Source of the DNA: Cherax quadricarinatus
Taxonomy: Eukaryota; Arthropoda; Malacostraca; Decapoda; Parastacidae
Reading direction: 5' to 3'
Assembly (NCBI RefSeq): GCF_038502225.1
Contig: NC_091298.1
Coordinates: 29,465,795 to 29,529,794 of the forward strand
DNA length: 64,000 nt
Part shown: positions 36,357 to 47,229 of the stretch, one piece after another
Layout: each line of letters starts with the position of its first letter
Position numbering within the stretch: position 1 is the stretch's first letter
The notes under the pieces: generated by a model
Databases searched by the model: none
What the model was told of the DNA's origin: nothing
The model's input: only the letters and a program-made list of their open reading frames with translations
Program-made: the position numbers and the translations under genes

Positions 36357-39300
36357 GCATCCCTCCAACACCCGTGTAACTGGCTAGTACATCCCTCCAA
36401 CACCCGTGTAACTGGCTAGTACATCCCTCCAACACCCGTGTAACTGGCTAGTACATCCCTCCAACACCCGTGTAACTGGCTAGTACATCCCTCCAACACC
36501 CGTGTAACTGGCTAGTACATCCCTCCAACACCCGTGTAACTGGCTAGTACATCCCTCCAACACCCGTGTAACTGGCTAGTACATCCCTCCAACACCCGTG
36601 TAACTGGCTAGTACATCCCTCCAACACCCGTGTAACTGGCTAGTACATCCCTCCAACACCCGTGTAACTGGCTAGTACATCCCTCCAACACCCGTGTAAC
36701 TGGCTAGTACATCCCTCCAACACCCGTGTAACTGGCTAGTACATCCCTCCAACACCCGTGTAACTGGCTAGTACATCCCTCCAACACCCGTGTAACTGGC
36801 TAGTACATCCCTCCAACACCCGTGTAACTGGCTAGTACATCCCTCCAACACCCGTGTAACTGGCTAGTACATCCCTCCAACACCCGTGTAACTGGCTAGT
36901 ACATCCCTCCAAAACCCGTGTAACTGGCTAGTACATCCCTCCAACACCCGTGTAACTGGCTAGCACATCCCTCCAACACCCGTGTAACTGGCTAGTACAT
37001 CCCTCCAACACCCGTGTAACTGGCTAGTACATCCCTCCAACACCCGTGTAACTGGCTAATGCATCCCTCCAACACCCATGTAACTGGCTAGTACATCCCT
37101 CCAACACCCACGTAACTGGCTAGTACATCCCTCCAACACCCACGTAACTGGCTAGTACATCCCTCCAACACCCACGTAACTGGCTAGTACATCCCTCCAA
37201 CACCCACGTAACTGGCTAGTACATCCCTCCAACACCCACGTAACTGGCTAGTACATCCCTCCAACACCCATGTAACTGGCTAGTACATCCCTCCAACACC
37301 CGTGTAACTGGCTAGTACATCCCTCCAACACCCGTGTAACTGGCTAGTACATCCCTCCAACACCCGTGTAACTGGCTAGTACATACCTCCAACACCCGTG
37401 TAAATGACTATTACATCCCTCCCACATGTAACTGGCTAGTAAATCCCTCCAACGCCCATGTAACAGGCTAGTAAATCCCTCCAACACCCATGTAACTGGC
37501 TAGTACATCCCTCCAACACCCATGTAACTGGCTAGTACATCCCCAACACCCATGTAATTGGCTAGTACATCCCCAACACCCATGTAATTGGCTAGTACAT
37601 CCCCAACACCCATGTAATTGGCTAGTACATCCCTCCAACACCCGTGTAACATGCTAGTACATCCCTCCAACACCCGTGTAACTGGCTAGTACATCCCTCC
37701 AACACCCGTGTAACTGGCTAGTACATTCCTCCAGCACCCGTGTAACTGGCTAGTACATCCCTCCAGCACCCATGTAACTGGCTAGTACATCCCTCCAGCA
37801 CCCATGTAACTGGCTAGTACATCCCGCCAACGCCCATGTAACTGGCTAGTACATCCCGCCAACGCCCATGTAACTGGCTGGTAAATCCCTCCAACGCCCA
37901 TGTAACTGGCTGGTAAATCCCTCCAACGCCCATGTAACTGGCTAGTACATCCCCCAACACCCATGTAACTGGCTAGTACATCCCCCAACACCCATGTAAC
38001 TGGCTAGTACATCCCCCAACACCCATGTAACTGGCTAGTACATAGCCCAAAACCCATGTAATTGGCTAGTACATCCCTCCAACACAAATGTAATTGGCTA
38101 GTACATTCCTCTAACACCCATGTAACTGTCTAGTACATCCCTCCAACACCCATGTAACTGTCTAGTACATCCCTCCAACACCCATGTAATTGGCTAGTAC
38201 ATTCCTCCAACACCCATGTAACTGGATTGTACATCCCTCCAACACCCGTGTAACTGGCTAGTACATCCCTCCAACACCCATGTAACTGGCTAGTACATAC
38301 CTCCAACGCCCATGTAACTGGCTAGTACATACCTCCAACACCCATGTAACTGGCTAGTACATATCTCCAACACCCGTGTAACTGGCTAGTACATCCCTCC
38401 AACAAACATGTAACTGGCTAGTACATCCCTCCAACACCCATTTAACTGGCTAGTACATCCCTCCAGCACCCATGTAACTGGCTAGTACATACCTCCAACA
38501 CCCATGTAACTGGCTAGTACATCCCTCCAACACCCATGTAGCTGGCTAGTACATCACTCCAGCACCCATGTAGCTGGCTAGTACATCCCTCCACCCATGT
38601 AACTGGCTAGTACATCCCTCCAACACCCATGTAACTGGCTAGTACATCCCTCCAACACCCATGTAACTGGCTAGTACATCCCTCCAACACCCATGTAACT
38701 GGCTAGTACATCCCTCCAACACCCGTGTAACTGGCTAGTACATCCCTCCAACACCCGTGTAACTGGCTAGTACATCCCTCCAACACCCGTGTAACTGGCT
38801 AGTACATCCCTCCAACACCCGTGTAACTGGCTAGTACATCCCTCCAACACCCGTGTAACTGGCTAGTACATCCCTCCACCTGTGTAACTGGCTAGTACAT
38901 CCCTCCAACACCCGTGTAACTGGCTAGTACATCCCTCCAGCACCCATGTAACTGGCTAGTACATCCCTCCAGCACCCATGTAACTGGCTAGTACATCCAA
39001 CACCCATGTAACTGGCTAGTAAATCCCTCCAACGCCCATGTAACTGGCTGGTAAATCCCTCCAACGCCCATGTAACTGGCTAGTACATCCCTTCAACACC
39101 CATGTAACTGGCTAGTACATCCCCCAACACCCATGTAACTGGCTAGTACATCCCCCAAAACCCATGTAATTGGCTAGTACATCCCTCCAACACCCATGTA
39201 ACTGGGTAGTACATTCCTCCAACACCCATGTAACTGTCTAGTACATCCCTCCAACACCCATGTAACTGGCTAGTACATCTCTCCAACACCCATGTAACTG

Positions 39301-40445
39301 GCTAGTACATCCCTCCAACACCCATGTAACTGGCTAGCACATCCCTCCAACACCCCTGTAACTGGCTAGCACATCCCTCCAACACCCATGTAACTGGCTA
39401 GTACATCCCTCCAACACCCATGTAACTGGCTAGTACATCCCTCCAACACCCATGTGACTGGCTAGTACATCTCTGCAACACCCATGTGACTGGCTAGTAC
39501 ATCCCTCCAACACCCATGTGACTGGCTAGTACATCCCTCCAACACCCATGTGACTGGCTAGTACATCCCTCCAACACCCATGTGACTGGCTAGTACATCC
39601 CTCCAACACCCATGTGACTGGCTAGTACATCCCTCCAACACCCGTGTAACTGGCTAGTACATCCCTCCAACACCCGTGTAACTGGCTAGTACATCCCTCC
39701 AACATCCGCGTAACTGGCTAGTACATCCCTCCTACTCCCGTGTAACTGGCTAGTACATCCCTCCAACACCCGTGTAACTGGCTAGTACATCCCTCCAACA
39801 CCCGTGTAACTGGCTAGTACATCCCTCCAACACGCATGTAACTGGCTAGTACATCCCTCCAACATCCATGTAACTGGCTAGTACATCCCTCCAACACCCA
39901 TGTAACTGGCTAGTACATCCCTCCAACACCCGTGTAACTGGCTAGTACATCCCTCGAACACCCGTGTAACTGACTAGTACATACCTCCAACACCCATATA
40001 AATGACCAGTACATTCCTCCAACACCCGTGTAGCTGGCTAGTAAATCCCTGCAACACCCGTGTAACTGGCTAGTACATCCCTCCAACATCCGTGTAACTG
40101 GCTAGTACATCCCTCCAACATCCGCGTAACTGGCTAGTACATCCCTCCAACATGTAACTGGCTAGTAAATCCCTCCAACGCCCATGTGACTGGCTAGTAC
40201 ATCCCCCAACACCCATGTAACTGGCTAGTAAATCCCTCCAACACCCATGTAACTGGCTAGTACATCCCTCCAACACCCATGTAACTGGCTAGTACATCCC
40301 TCCAACATGTAACTGGCTAGTAAATCCCTCCAACGCCCATGTAACAGGCTAGTAAATCCCTCCAACACCTGTGTAAATGGCTAGTACATCCCTCCAACCC
40401 CCCCATGTAACTCACTAGTACATCTCTAACACCCATGTAACTGTC
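36357..40445. repeat. 4.1-kb minisatellite array, 32-bp unit
   Basis: About 125 tandem units with core CAACACCCRTGTAACTGGCT. The left 700 bp are almost uniform (CCCGTG variant). Further right, variants appear in blocks: CCCACG (37104-37255), CCCATG, CAGCACC, ATGTGAC (39440-39625) and shortened units. Blocks recur, for example the ACATGTAACTGGCTAGTAAA pattern near 37425 and 40305, and a variant order at about 37750-38150 repeated at about 38930-39240. Overlapping ORFs are artefacts. Confidence 0.97.
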
Positions 40446-41112
40446 TACTACACTCCACCACCCATGCATCTAACTCCAATACCCATCACTCACTCATACT
40501 CCAAAACCTATGCAACTCACCCTACACCTTTCCAACACCCATGCAACTTACTCCTACACTCCAACACCCATACAACTCACTCCTACACTCCAACACCCAT
40601 GCAACTCACTCCTACAACAACCATGCAACTCCTACACTTCACCACCCATGCAACTCACTCCAACACCCATGCAACTCCTGCACTCCAACACGTATGCAAC
40701 TCACCCCTGCAACTCCTGCACTCCAACACGTATGCAACTCACCCCTGCACTCCATCACCCTTCAACTCGCTCCTACTCTCCAACACCCATGCAACTTCTC
40801 TTCACCCATACAACTCACTCCTGCACTCCAACACCCATGCAACTCACTCCTACACCAACAACCATGCAACTCCTACACTTCACCACCCATGCAACTCACT
40901 CCAACACCCATGCAACTCCTACTCCAACAACCATGCAACTCCTACACTTCACCACCCATGCAACTCAACACCCATGCAACTCCTGCACTCCAACACCCAT
41001 GCAGCTCACTCCTGCACTCCAACACCCATGCAGCTCACTCCTACACTCCAACACCCATGCAACTCACTCCTACACTCCAACACCCATGCAACTCACTCCT
41101 ACACTCCAACAA
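40446..41112. repeat. Minisatellite array, about 29-bp unit, related to the 32-bp array
   Basis: Units of the form CAACACCCATGCAACTCACT plus CCTACACTC, irregular in length, all three frames open. The CAACACCCATG..AACT core is shared with the preceding array. Confidence 0.93.
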
Positions 41113-41269
41113 TTCATCTTCTCTATTACCTTGCCTGGTGTACATATCAGTGAAGCTGGTCTGTGATTCACTTCTTGCCTGTCTCCTTTCTCAGACATAT
41201 GAGTTACATTCTCTGTCTTCCAGATTTCTGGCAACACCCATTTAACTTACTCGTATAATCCCCACCCCT

Positions 41270-41528
41270 CCTGCTTATTTAACTCACTTGCATACTCCAG
41301 CTTATTTAACTCGTGTATCTCCCAGCTTATTTAACTCATTCGTATACCTCCCAGATTATTTAACTCGCTTGTATACCTCTAGCTTATTTAACTCGCTTGT
41401 ATACTTCCCAGCATATTTAACTCACTTGTATACCTCCAGCTTATTTAACTCACTTGTATACTTCCCAGCTTATTTAACTCACTTGTATACTTCCCAGCTT
41501 ATTTAACTCGCTTGGATACCTCTACAGC
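41270..41528. repeat. Minisatellite array, 29-bp unit (AGCTTATTTAACTCACTTGT)
   Basis: Eight to nine units, the second half of each being ATACTTCCC or ATACCTCC. The AACTCACT..TATAC part resembles the second array, suggesting a common origin. Confidence 0.9.
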
Positions 41529-41620
41529 TTAAATTTACGTTCTTCTAACACTTAACACTTTAACAAAATAATTCATAGCATTCTGGTACTTCTCGAAAAC
41601 GCGCGCGAGTGCGCACGCGC

Positions 41621-41846
<226 letters not shown>

Positions 41847-41848
<2 letters not shown>

Positions 41849-42235
41849 TAGTTTAATATCTTTATGCACCCCATACCCATCCTGTGGGCGGTAGTCAAAA
41901 GATTACAAAGGTACATAATGGGTCCAGTGACTGGACCCCAAAGTTATGATAGCTGAACTAGTTACAAAGGTAATGAACTCCAGGTAGATCTGGTCACAAT
42001 CATGGCAAGTTACAGAGGTAATGAATCAGCCTCACTCCCAAACATGGTTACAGTCATGAGCAAATTACGAAGTAATGAACCACTGATACGTCCACACCTG
42101 GTCACAATTGTAATGAGTTATAAATACAAATATTAAGTGGATCATACACCCACACTAGCGCGCGCGCGCACATACACACACGAGGGCGCACGCACAGACA
42201 TGTGCACACGAGCGTACAAATATATGCATACACAC
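41847..42235. other. Interval without recognised genes
   Basis: An imperfect repeat theme is visible (GGTCACAAT/GGTTACAGT ... AGTTACAAAGGTAATGAA spaced about 60 bp, 41930-42120). No gene. Confidence 0.5.
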
Positions 42236-42258
42236 AAGGACGCACACCCACACACACA

Positions 42259-42348
<90 letters not shown>

Positions 42349-42491
42349 AACACCCACACACACACACCCACACACACACCCTCACACACACCCACACACA
42401 CACCCTCACACACCCACACACACACACCCACACACGCGCACACACACCCACACACGCACACACACACCCACACACGCACACACACACCCAC

Positions 42492-42522
<31 letters not shown>
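42236..42522. repeat. (CA)n microsatellite with CCCACACA variants
   Basis: About 285 bp of CA repeats, the second half rich in CACACCCACA and CACGCACA variants. It ends at the 5' truncation point of the CR1-like LINE. Confidence 0.97.
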
Positions 42523-42889
42523 TTTTCAGAGAATAGGGGGGTACTCGAAGGTGAGAAACCGACCAATCAAGCTGATTCTCAGGACGGAAACAGTGCGGAA
42601 CAGGATCCTCCAAGAGAAACCACGATTGAAATACTCGGAAGAGTACAAGAGGGTGTTCCTAGACAGAGACAGAACAAAATCAGAACGACAGCAGCTGAGG
42701 GAGAGGACAAAAAAGCGAAAGGAGCTAGGAAAAGAGACAAGGAGGGAACCAGCAGAGGTCTGTCAGAGCAGGACAGAACAGCAAGGGCAAGCACACACAC
42801 AACTACTCTCAGAACCATACAACCTATCACACCATCCCAACACACCCTACAATCCATACCCACAGCCTCCACCCAACACCAAGCTATAG
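42523..42889 (+). CDS. CR1-like LINE ORF1 C-terminus (partial)
   Basis: In the frame ending at TAG 42887-42889, about 120 codons read [20 protein letters not shown], then [20 protein letters not shown] and a basic [17 protein letters not shown]. This matches the style of the C-terminal part of CR1/jockey ORF1 proteins (RPIKV.L....V..VL then SRVYIR.D.T..ER), which are RNA-binding chaperones. The upstream part is lost in the (CA)n, so the frame continues artificially into the repeat. The stop sits 11 bases before the ORF2 ATG. Confidence 0.68.
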
Positions 42890-42900
42890 AACCCCACAGT

Positions 42901-45810
42901 ATGCCACCAGGTCTCCCACCCTCACAGGCCCCCCAAACCACAGTGTTGGAAAGGAAACTGAAGGTATGGTACACAAACGCTGATGGAATAACAAATAAGT
43001 GGGAGGAGTGGCAAGAAAGAGTCAAAGAAGCATCACCGGACATCATAGCTCTCACAGAAACCAAGCTTACAGGTATGATAACAGATGCCATCTTTCCAAC
43101 GGGATACCAAATCCTGAGGAAAGACAGAGGGAACAGGGGGGGTGGAGGAGTGGCGTTGCTGATCAAAAATCGCTGGAATTTTGATGAGCTGGAGAGAGAA
43201 GATAGCGGAGAAGAAAGTGATTACATAGTGGGAACACTTCACTCTGGAGGTCCCAAGGTGGTAATAGCAGTGATGTATAACCCACCACAGAACAGCAGGA
43301 GGCCAAGGCAAGAGTACGACGAGAGCAATAGAGCGATGGTTGACACACTAGCTAGAGTGGCCAGAAGAGCTCATGCATGCAGGGCAAAGCTCCTGATCAT
43401 GGGTGACTTTAACCACAAGGAGATAGATTGGGAGAACTTGGACCCACATGGGGGCCAAGATACTTGGAGGGCTAAGATGATGGAGGTGGTACTGGAGAAC
43501 TTCATGTACCAACACGTAAGGGACACTACAAGAGAGAGAGGAGAGGATGAACCAGCAAGGCTGGACTTAGTATTCACCTTCAGTAGTGCAGATATCGAGG
43601 ACATCACATATGAAAGACCCCTTGGGGCCAGTGACCATGTGGTTGTAAGCTTCGAATACACAGTAGAGCTACAAGTGGAGGGAGAAGCAGGAAGGCCAGG
43701 ACGAATGAAGCCAAACTACAAGAAAGGGGACTACACAGGAATGAGGAACTACCTGAACGGGGTTCAGTGGGACAGAGAACTGGCAGGGAAACCAGTTAAT
43801 GAGATGATGGAATATGTAGCAATAAAATGCAAGGAGGCTGAGGAGAGGTTTGTACCCAAGGGTAACAGGAGTAATGAAAAAGCCAGGATGAGCCCATGGT
43901 TTACCCAAAGGTGCAGGGAGGCAAAAACCAAGTGTGCTAGGGAATGGAAGAAATATAGAAGGCAAAGGACCCAGGAGAATAAGGAGAACAGTCGTAGAGC
44001 CAGAAATGAATATGCACAGATAAGAAGGGAGGCCCAAAGACAATATGAAAATGACATAGCAGCGAAAGCCAAATCTGACCCGAAACTGTTGTACAGCCAC
44101 ATCAGGAGGAAAACAACAGTCAAGGACCAGGTAATCAGGCTAAGGAAGGAAGGAGGAGAGACAACAGGAAATGACCGGGAAGTATGTGAAGAACTCAACA
44201 AGAGATTCAAAGAAGTGTTCACAGAGGAGACAGAAGGGACTCCAGAAAGACGGAGAGGTGGGGCACACCACCAAGTGCTGGACACAGTGCACACAACCGA
44301 GGAAGAAGTGAAGAGGCTTCTGAGTGAGCTAGATACCTCAAAGGCAATGGGGCCAGATAACATCTCCCCATGGGTATTGAGAGAGGGAGCAGAGGCGCTA
44401 TGTGTACCCCTAACAACAATATTCAATACATCTATCGAAACAGGGAGATTGCCTGAGGCATGGAAGACAGCAAATGTAGTCCCAATCTTTAAAAAAGGAG
44501 ACAGACATGAAGCATTAAACTACAGACCAGTGTCACTGACATGTATAGTATGCAAAATCATGGAGAAGATTATCAGGAGAAGAGTGGTGGAACACCTAGA
44601 AAGGAATGATCTCATCAACAGCAGCCAGCATGGTTTCAGGGACGGGAAATCCTGTGTCACAAACCTACTGGAGTTCTATGACATGGTGACAGCAGTAAGA
44701 CAAGAGAGAGAGGGGTGGGTGGATTGCATTTTCTTGGACTGCAAGAAGGCGTTTGACACAGTTCCACACAAGAGATTGGTGCAAAAACTGGAGGACCAAG
44801 CAGGGATAACAGGGAAGGCACTACAATGGATCAGGGAATACTTGTCAGGAAGACAGCAGCGAGTCATGGTACGTGGCGAGGTGTCAGAGTGGGCACCTGT
44901 GACCAGCGGGGTCCCGCAGGGGTCAGTCCTAGGACCAGTGCTGTTTCTGGTATTTGTGAACGACATGACGGAAGGAATAGACTCTGAGGTGTCCCTGTTT
45001 GCAGATGACGTGAAGTTGATGAGAAGAATACACTCGATCGAAGACCAGGCAGAACTACAAAGGGATCTGGACAGGCTGCAGAACTGGTCCAGCAATTGGC
45101 TCCTGGAGTTCAATCCCACCAAGTGCAAAGTCATGAAGATTGGGGAAGGGCAAAGAAGGCCGCAAACGGAGTACAGTCTAGGGGGTCAGAGACTACAAAC
45201 CTCACTCAAGGAAAAAGATCTTGGGGTGAGTATAACACCAGGCACATCTCCTGAAGCGCACATCAACCAAATAACTGCTGCAGCATATGGGCGCCTAGCA
45301 AACCTCAGAACAGCATTCCGACATCTTAATAAGGAATCGTTCAGGACCCTGTACACCGTATACGTTAGGCCCATATTGGAGTATGCGGCACCAGTTTGGA
45401 ACCCACACCTAGCCAAGCACGTAAAGAAACTAGAGAAAGTGCAAAGGTTTGCAACAAGACTAGTCCCAGAGCTAAGAGGTATGTCCTACGAGGAGAGGTT
45501 AAGGGAAATCAACCTGACGACACTGGAGGACAGGAGAGATAGGGGGGACATGATAACGACATACAAAATACTGAGAGGAATTGACAAGGTGGACAAAAAC
45601 AGGATGTTCCAGAGATTGGACACAGTAACAAGGGGACACAGTTGGAAGCTAAAGACACAGATGAATCACAGGGATGTTAGGAAGTATTTCTTCAGCCACA
45701 GAGTAGTCAGTAAGTGGAATAGTTTGGGAAGCGATGTAGTGGAGGCAGGATCCATACATAGCTTTAAGCAGAGGTACGATAAAGCTCACGGCTCAGGGAG
45801 AGTGACCTAG
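42901..45810 (+). CDS. CR1-like LINE ORF2: apurinic endonuclease and reverse transcriptase, intact
   Basis: A 969-residue open frame; I choose ATG 42901 because ORF1 ends 11 bases upstream, although the frame stays open further 5' through repeat sequence. Endonuclease, residues about 20-250: KVWYTNADGITNKWEEW, LTETKLTG (E53), MGDFNHKEIDW (D169, N171), LDLVFTFSS and ASDHVVVS (D245, H246). RT: NYRPVSLTCIVCKIMEKIIR, FLDCKKAFDTVPH (D613), SGVPQGSVLGPVLF (671-684) and LFADDVKLM (D702, D703). C-terminus: LGVSITPGTSPEAHINQITA and YVRPILEYAAPVWNPHL. All catalytic residues appear present, so the enzyme could be functional. CR1/jockey-group placement is by motif style. Confidence 0.92.
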   Translation: MPPGLPPSQAPQTTVLERKLKVWYTNADGITNKWEEWQERVKEASPDIIALTETKLTGMITDAIFPTGYQILRKDRGNRGGGGVALLIKNRWNFDELEREDSGEESDYIVGTLHSGGPKVVIAVMYNPPQNSRRPRQEYDESNRAMVDTLARVARRAHACRAKLLIMGDFNHKEIDWENLDPHGGQDTWRAKMMEVVLENFMYQHVRDTTRERGEDEPARLDLVFTFSSADIEDITYERPLGASDHVVVSFEYTVELQVEGEAGRPGRMKPNYKKGDYTGMRNYLNGVQWDRELAGKPVNEMMEYVAIKCKEAEERFVPKGNRSNEKARMSPWFTQRCREAKTKCAREWKKYRRQRTQENKENSRRARNEYAQIRREAQRQYENDIAAKAKSDPKLLYSHIRRKTTVKDQVIRLRKEGGETTGNDREVCEELNKRFKEVFTEETEGTPERRRGGAHHQVLDTVHTTEEEVKRLLSELDTSKAMGPDNISPWVLREGAEALCVPLTTIFNTSIETGRLPEAWKTANVVPIFKKGDRHEALNYRPVSLTCIVCKIMEKIIRRRVVEHLERNDLINSSQHGFRDGKSCVTNLLEFYDMVTAVRQEREGWVDCIFLDCKKAFDTVPHKRLVQKLEDQAGITGKALQWIREYLSGRQQRVMVRGEVSEWAPVTSGVPQGSVLGPVLFLVFVNDMTEGIDSEVSLFADDVKLMRRIHSIEDQAELQRDLDRLQNWSSNWLLEFNPTKCKVMKIGEGQRRPQTEYSLGGQRLQTSLKEKDLGVSITPGTSPEAHINQITAAAYGRLANLRTAFRHLNKESFRTLYTVYVRPILEYAAPVWNPHLAKHVKKLEKVQRFATRLVPELRGMSYEERLREINLTTLEDRRDRGDMITTYKILRGIDKVDKNRMFQRLDTVTRGHSWKLKTQMNHRDVRKYFFSHRVVSKWNSLGSDVVEAGSIHSFKQRYDKAHGSGRVT

Positions 45811-45887
45811 TAGCGATCAGTGAAGGGGCGGGGCCAGGAGCTCGGACTCGACCCCCGCAACCTCAACTAGGTGAGTACAACTAGGTG

Positions 45888-45888
<1 letters not shown>

Positions 45889-45959
<71 letters not shown>

Positions 45960-45997
45960 CATACACACCCTCACACACACACCCACACACACGCGCG

Positions 45998-46087
<90 letters not shown>
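45889..46087. repeat. (AC)n microsatellite with CG-rich centre
   Basis: CA repeats grow directly out of the LINE tail GTGAGTACAC; GCGCGCGCGC lies near 45990-46005. Confidence 0.96.
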
Positions 46088-46088
<1 letters not shown>

Positions 46089-46159
46089 CACACACACAAC
46101 AGGCCTAGTGTCTAATCGACATGTGCCTAGGACAAAATGGTAACTAACACACACACACA

Positions 46160-47152
46160 CTGCAATGGATCAGAGAATACCTGACAGGGAGGCAACAACG
46201 AGTCATGGTACGTGACGAGGTGTCAGAGTGGGCGCCTGTGACAAGCGGGGTTCCACAGGGGTCAGTCCTAGGACCTGTGCTGTTCTTTGTATATGTGAAC
46301 GACATAACGGAAGGGATAGACTCAGAAGTGTCCTTGTTTGCAGATGATGTGAAGTTAATGAGAAGAATCAAATCGGATGAGGATCAGGCAGAACTACAAA
46401 GAGACCTGGACAGGCTACAAGCCTGGTCCAGTAACTGGCTCCTTGAGTTAAACCCTGCCAAATGCAAAGTCATGAAGACTGGGGAAGGGCAAAGAAGACC
46501 GCAGACACAATATAGTTTAGATGGCCAAAGACTGCAAACTTCACTTAAGGAAAAAGATCTGGGGGTGAGTATAACACCGAGCATATCTCCTGAGGCGCAC
46601 ATCAATCAGATAACTGCTGCAGCATACGGGCGCCTGGCAAACCTACGGATAGCGTTCCGATACCTCAGCAAGGATTCGTTCAAGACTCTGTATACCATTT
46701 ACGTCAGGCCCATACTGGATTATGCAGCACCAGTTTGGAATCCACACCTAGTCAAGCATGTCAAGAAATTAGAGAAGGTGCAAAGGTTTGCAACAAGACT
46801 AGTCCCAGAGCTACGGGGATTGTCCTACGAAGAAAGGTTGAGCGAAATCGGCCTGACGACACTGAAGGACAGGAGGGTCAGGGGAGACATGATAACGACA
46901 TATAAAATACTGCGCGGAATAGACAAGGTGGACAAAGACGGGATGTTCCAGAGATGGGACACAGACACAAGAGGTCACAATTGGAAGTTGAAGACTCATA
47001 TGAATCAAAGGGATGTTAGAAAGTATTTCTTCAGTCATAGAGTGGTCAGGCCGTGGAATGGCCTAGAAAGTGAAGTAGTGGAGGCGGGAACCATACATAG
47101 TTTTAAGGCGAGGTATGATAAAGCTCATGGGGCAGGAAGAGAGAGGACCTAG
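46160..47152 (+). CDS. CR1-like LINE reverse transcriptase, C-terminal part, open
   Basis: 330 codons without a stop, from LQWIREYLTGRQQRVMVRDE to the family C-terminus. Visible blocks: SGVPQGSVLGPVLFFVYVND, LFADDVKLMRRI (FADD), LNPAKCKVMKTGEGQRRPQ, LGVSITPSISPEAHINQITA and YVRPILDYAAPVWNPHLVKH, ending in HSFKARYDKAHGAGRERT. The endonuclease and the first RT catalytic Asp are missing, so alone it is not functional. It is close in sequence to copy 1. Confidence 0.88.
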   Translation: MQWIREYLTGRQQRVMVRDEVSEWAPVTSGVPQGSVLGPVLFFVYVNDITEGIDSEVSLFADDVKLMRRIKSDEDQAELQRDLDRLQAWSSNWLLELNPAKCKVMKTGEGQRRPQTQYSLDGQRLQTSLKEKDLGVSITPSISPEAHINQITAAAYGRLANLRIAFRYLSKDSFKTLYTIYVRPILDYAAPVWNPHLVKHVKKLEKVQRFATRLVPELRGLSYEERLSEIGLTTLKDRRVRGDMITTYKILRGIDKVDKDGMFQRWDTDTRGHNWKLKTHMNQRDVRKYFFSHRVVRPWNGLESEVVEAGTIHSFKARYDKAHGAGRERT

Positions 47153-47215
47153 TAGCAATCAGTGAAGAGGCGGGGCCAGGAGCTATGACGACCCCTGCAA
47201 CCACAAATAGGTGAG
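46160..47215 (+). mobile_element. CR1-like LINE, copy 2 (5'-truncated, open frame)
   Basis: It begins within RT immediately after a short (CA)n; the CACTGCAATGG junction gives microhomology between the repeat and the element. It ends with a 3' UTR like copy 1 (GAGGCGGGGCCAGGAGCTAT) and AAATAGGTGAGTATACACAC. Confidence 0.88.
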
Positions 47216-47229
47216 TATACACACACGCG

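Larger units (their letters stand above)
42523..45893 (+). mobile_element. CR1-like LINE, copy 1 (partial ORF1, intact ORF2)
   Basis: The end of ORF1, a complete ORF2 and a 3' UTR of about 80 bp (GGGGCGGGGCCAGGAGCTCG) ending in a tandem ACTAGGTGAGTACA motif, then (AC)n. It is 5'-truncated at a (CA)n. Three further copies of the family lie at 46160-47215, 47230-49640 and 52188-54215 (minus). Confidence 0.9.

Noticed and set aside
36357..40445. CRISPR-like array (32-bp repeats)
   Set aside because: Units are contiguous with no unique spacers and the context is eukaryotic; it is a minisatellite.
40464..41245. Three overlapping ORFs of more than 200 codons
   Set aside because: All three frames are open because of the tandem repeat; composition is repeat-driven.
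42202..42900. N-terminal extension of the 1202-codon frame
   Set aside because: It translates the (CA)n tract and then an alternative frame of ORF1; ORF1 motifs are in another frame and the ORF2 ATG at 42901 fits.
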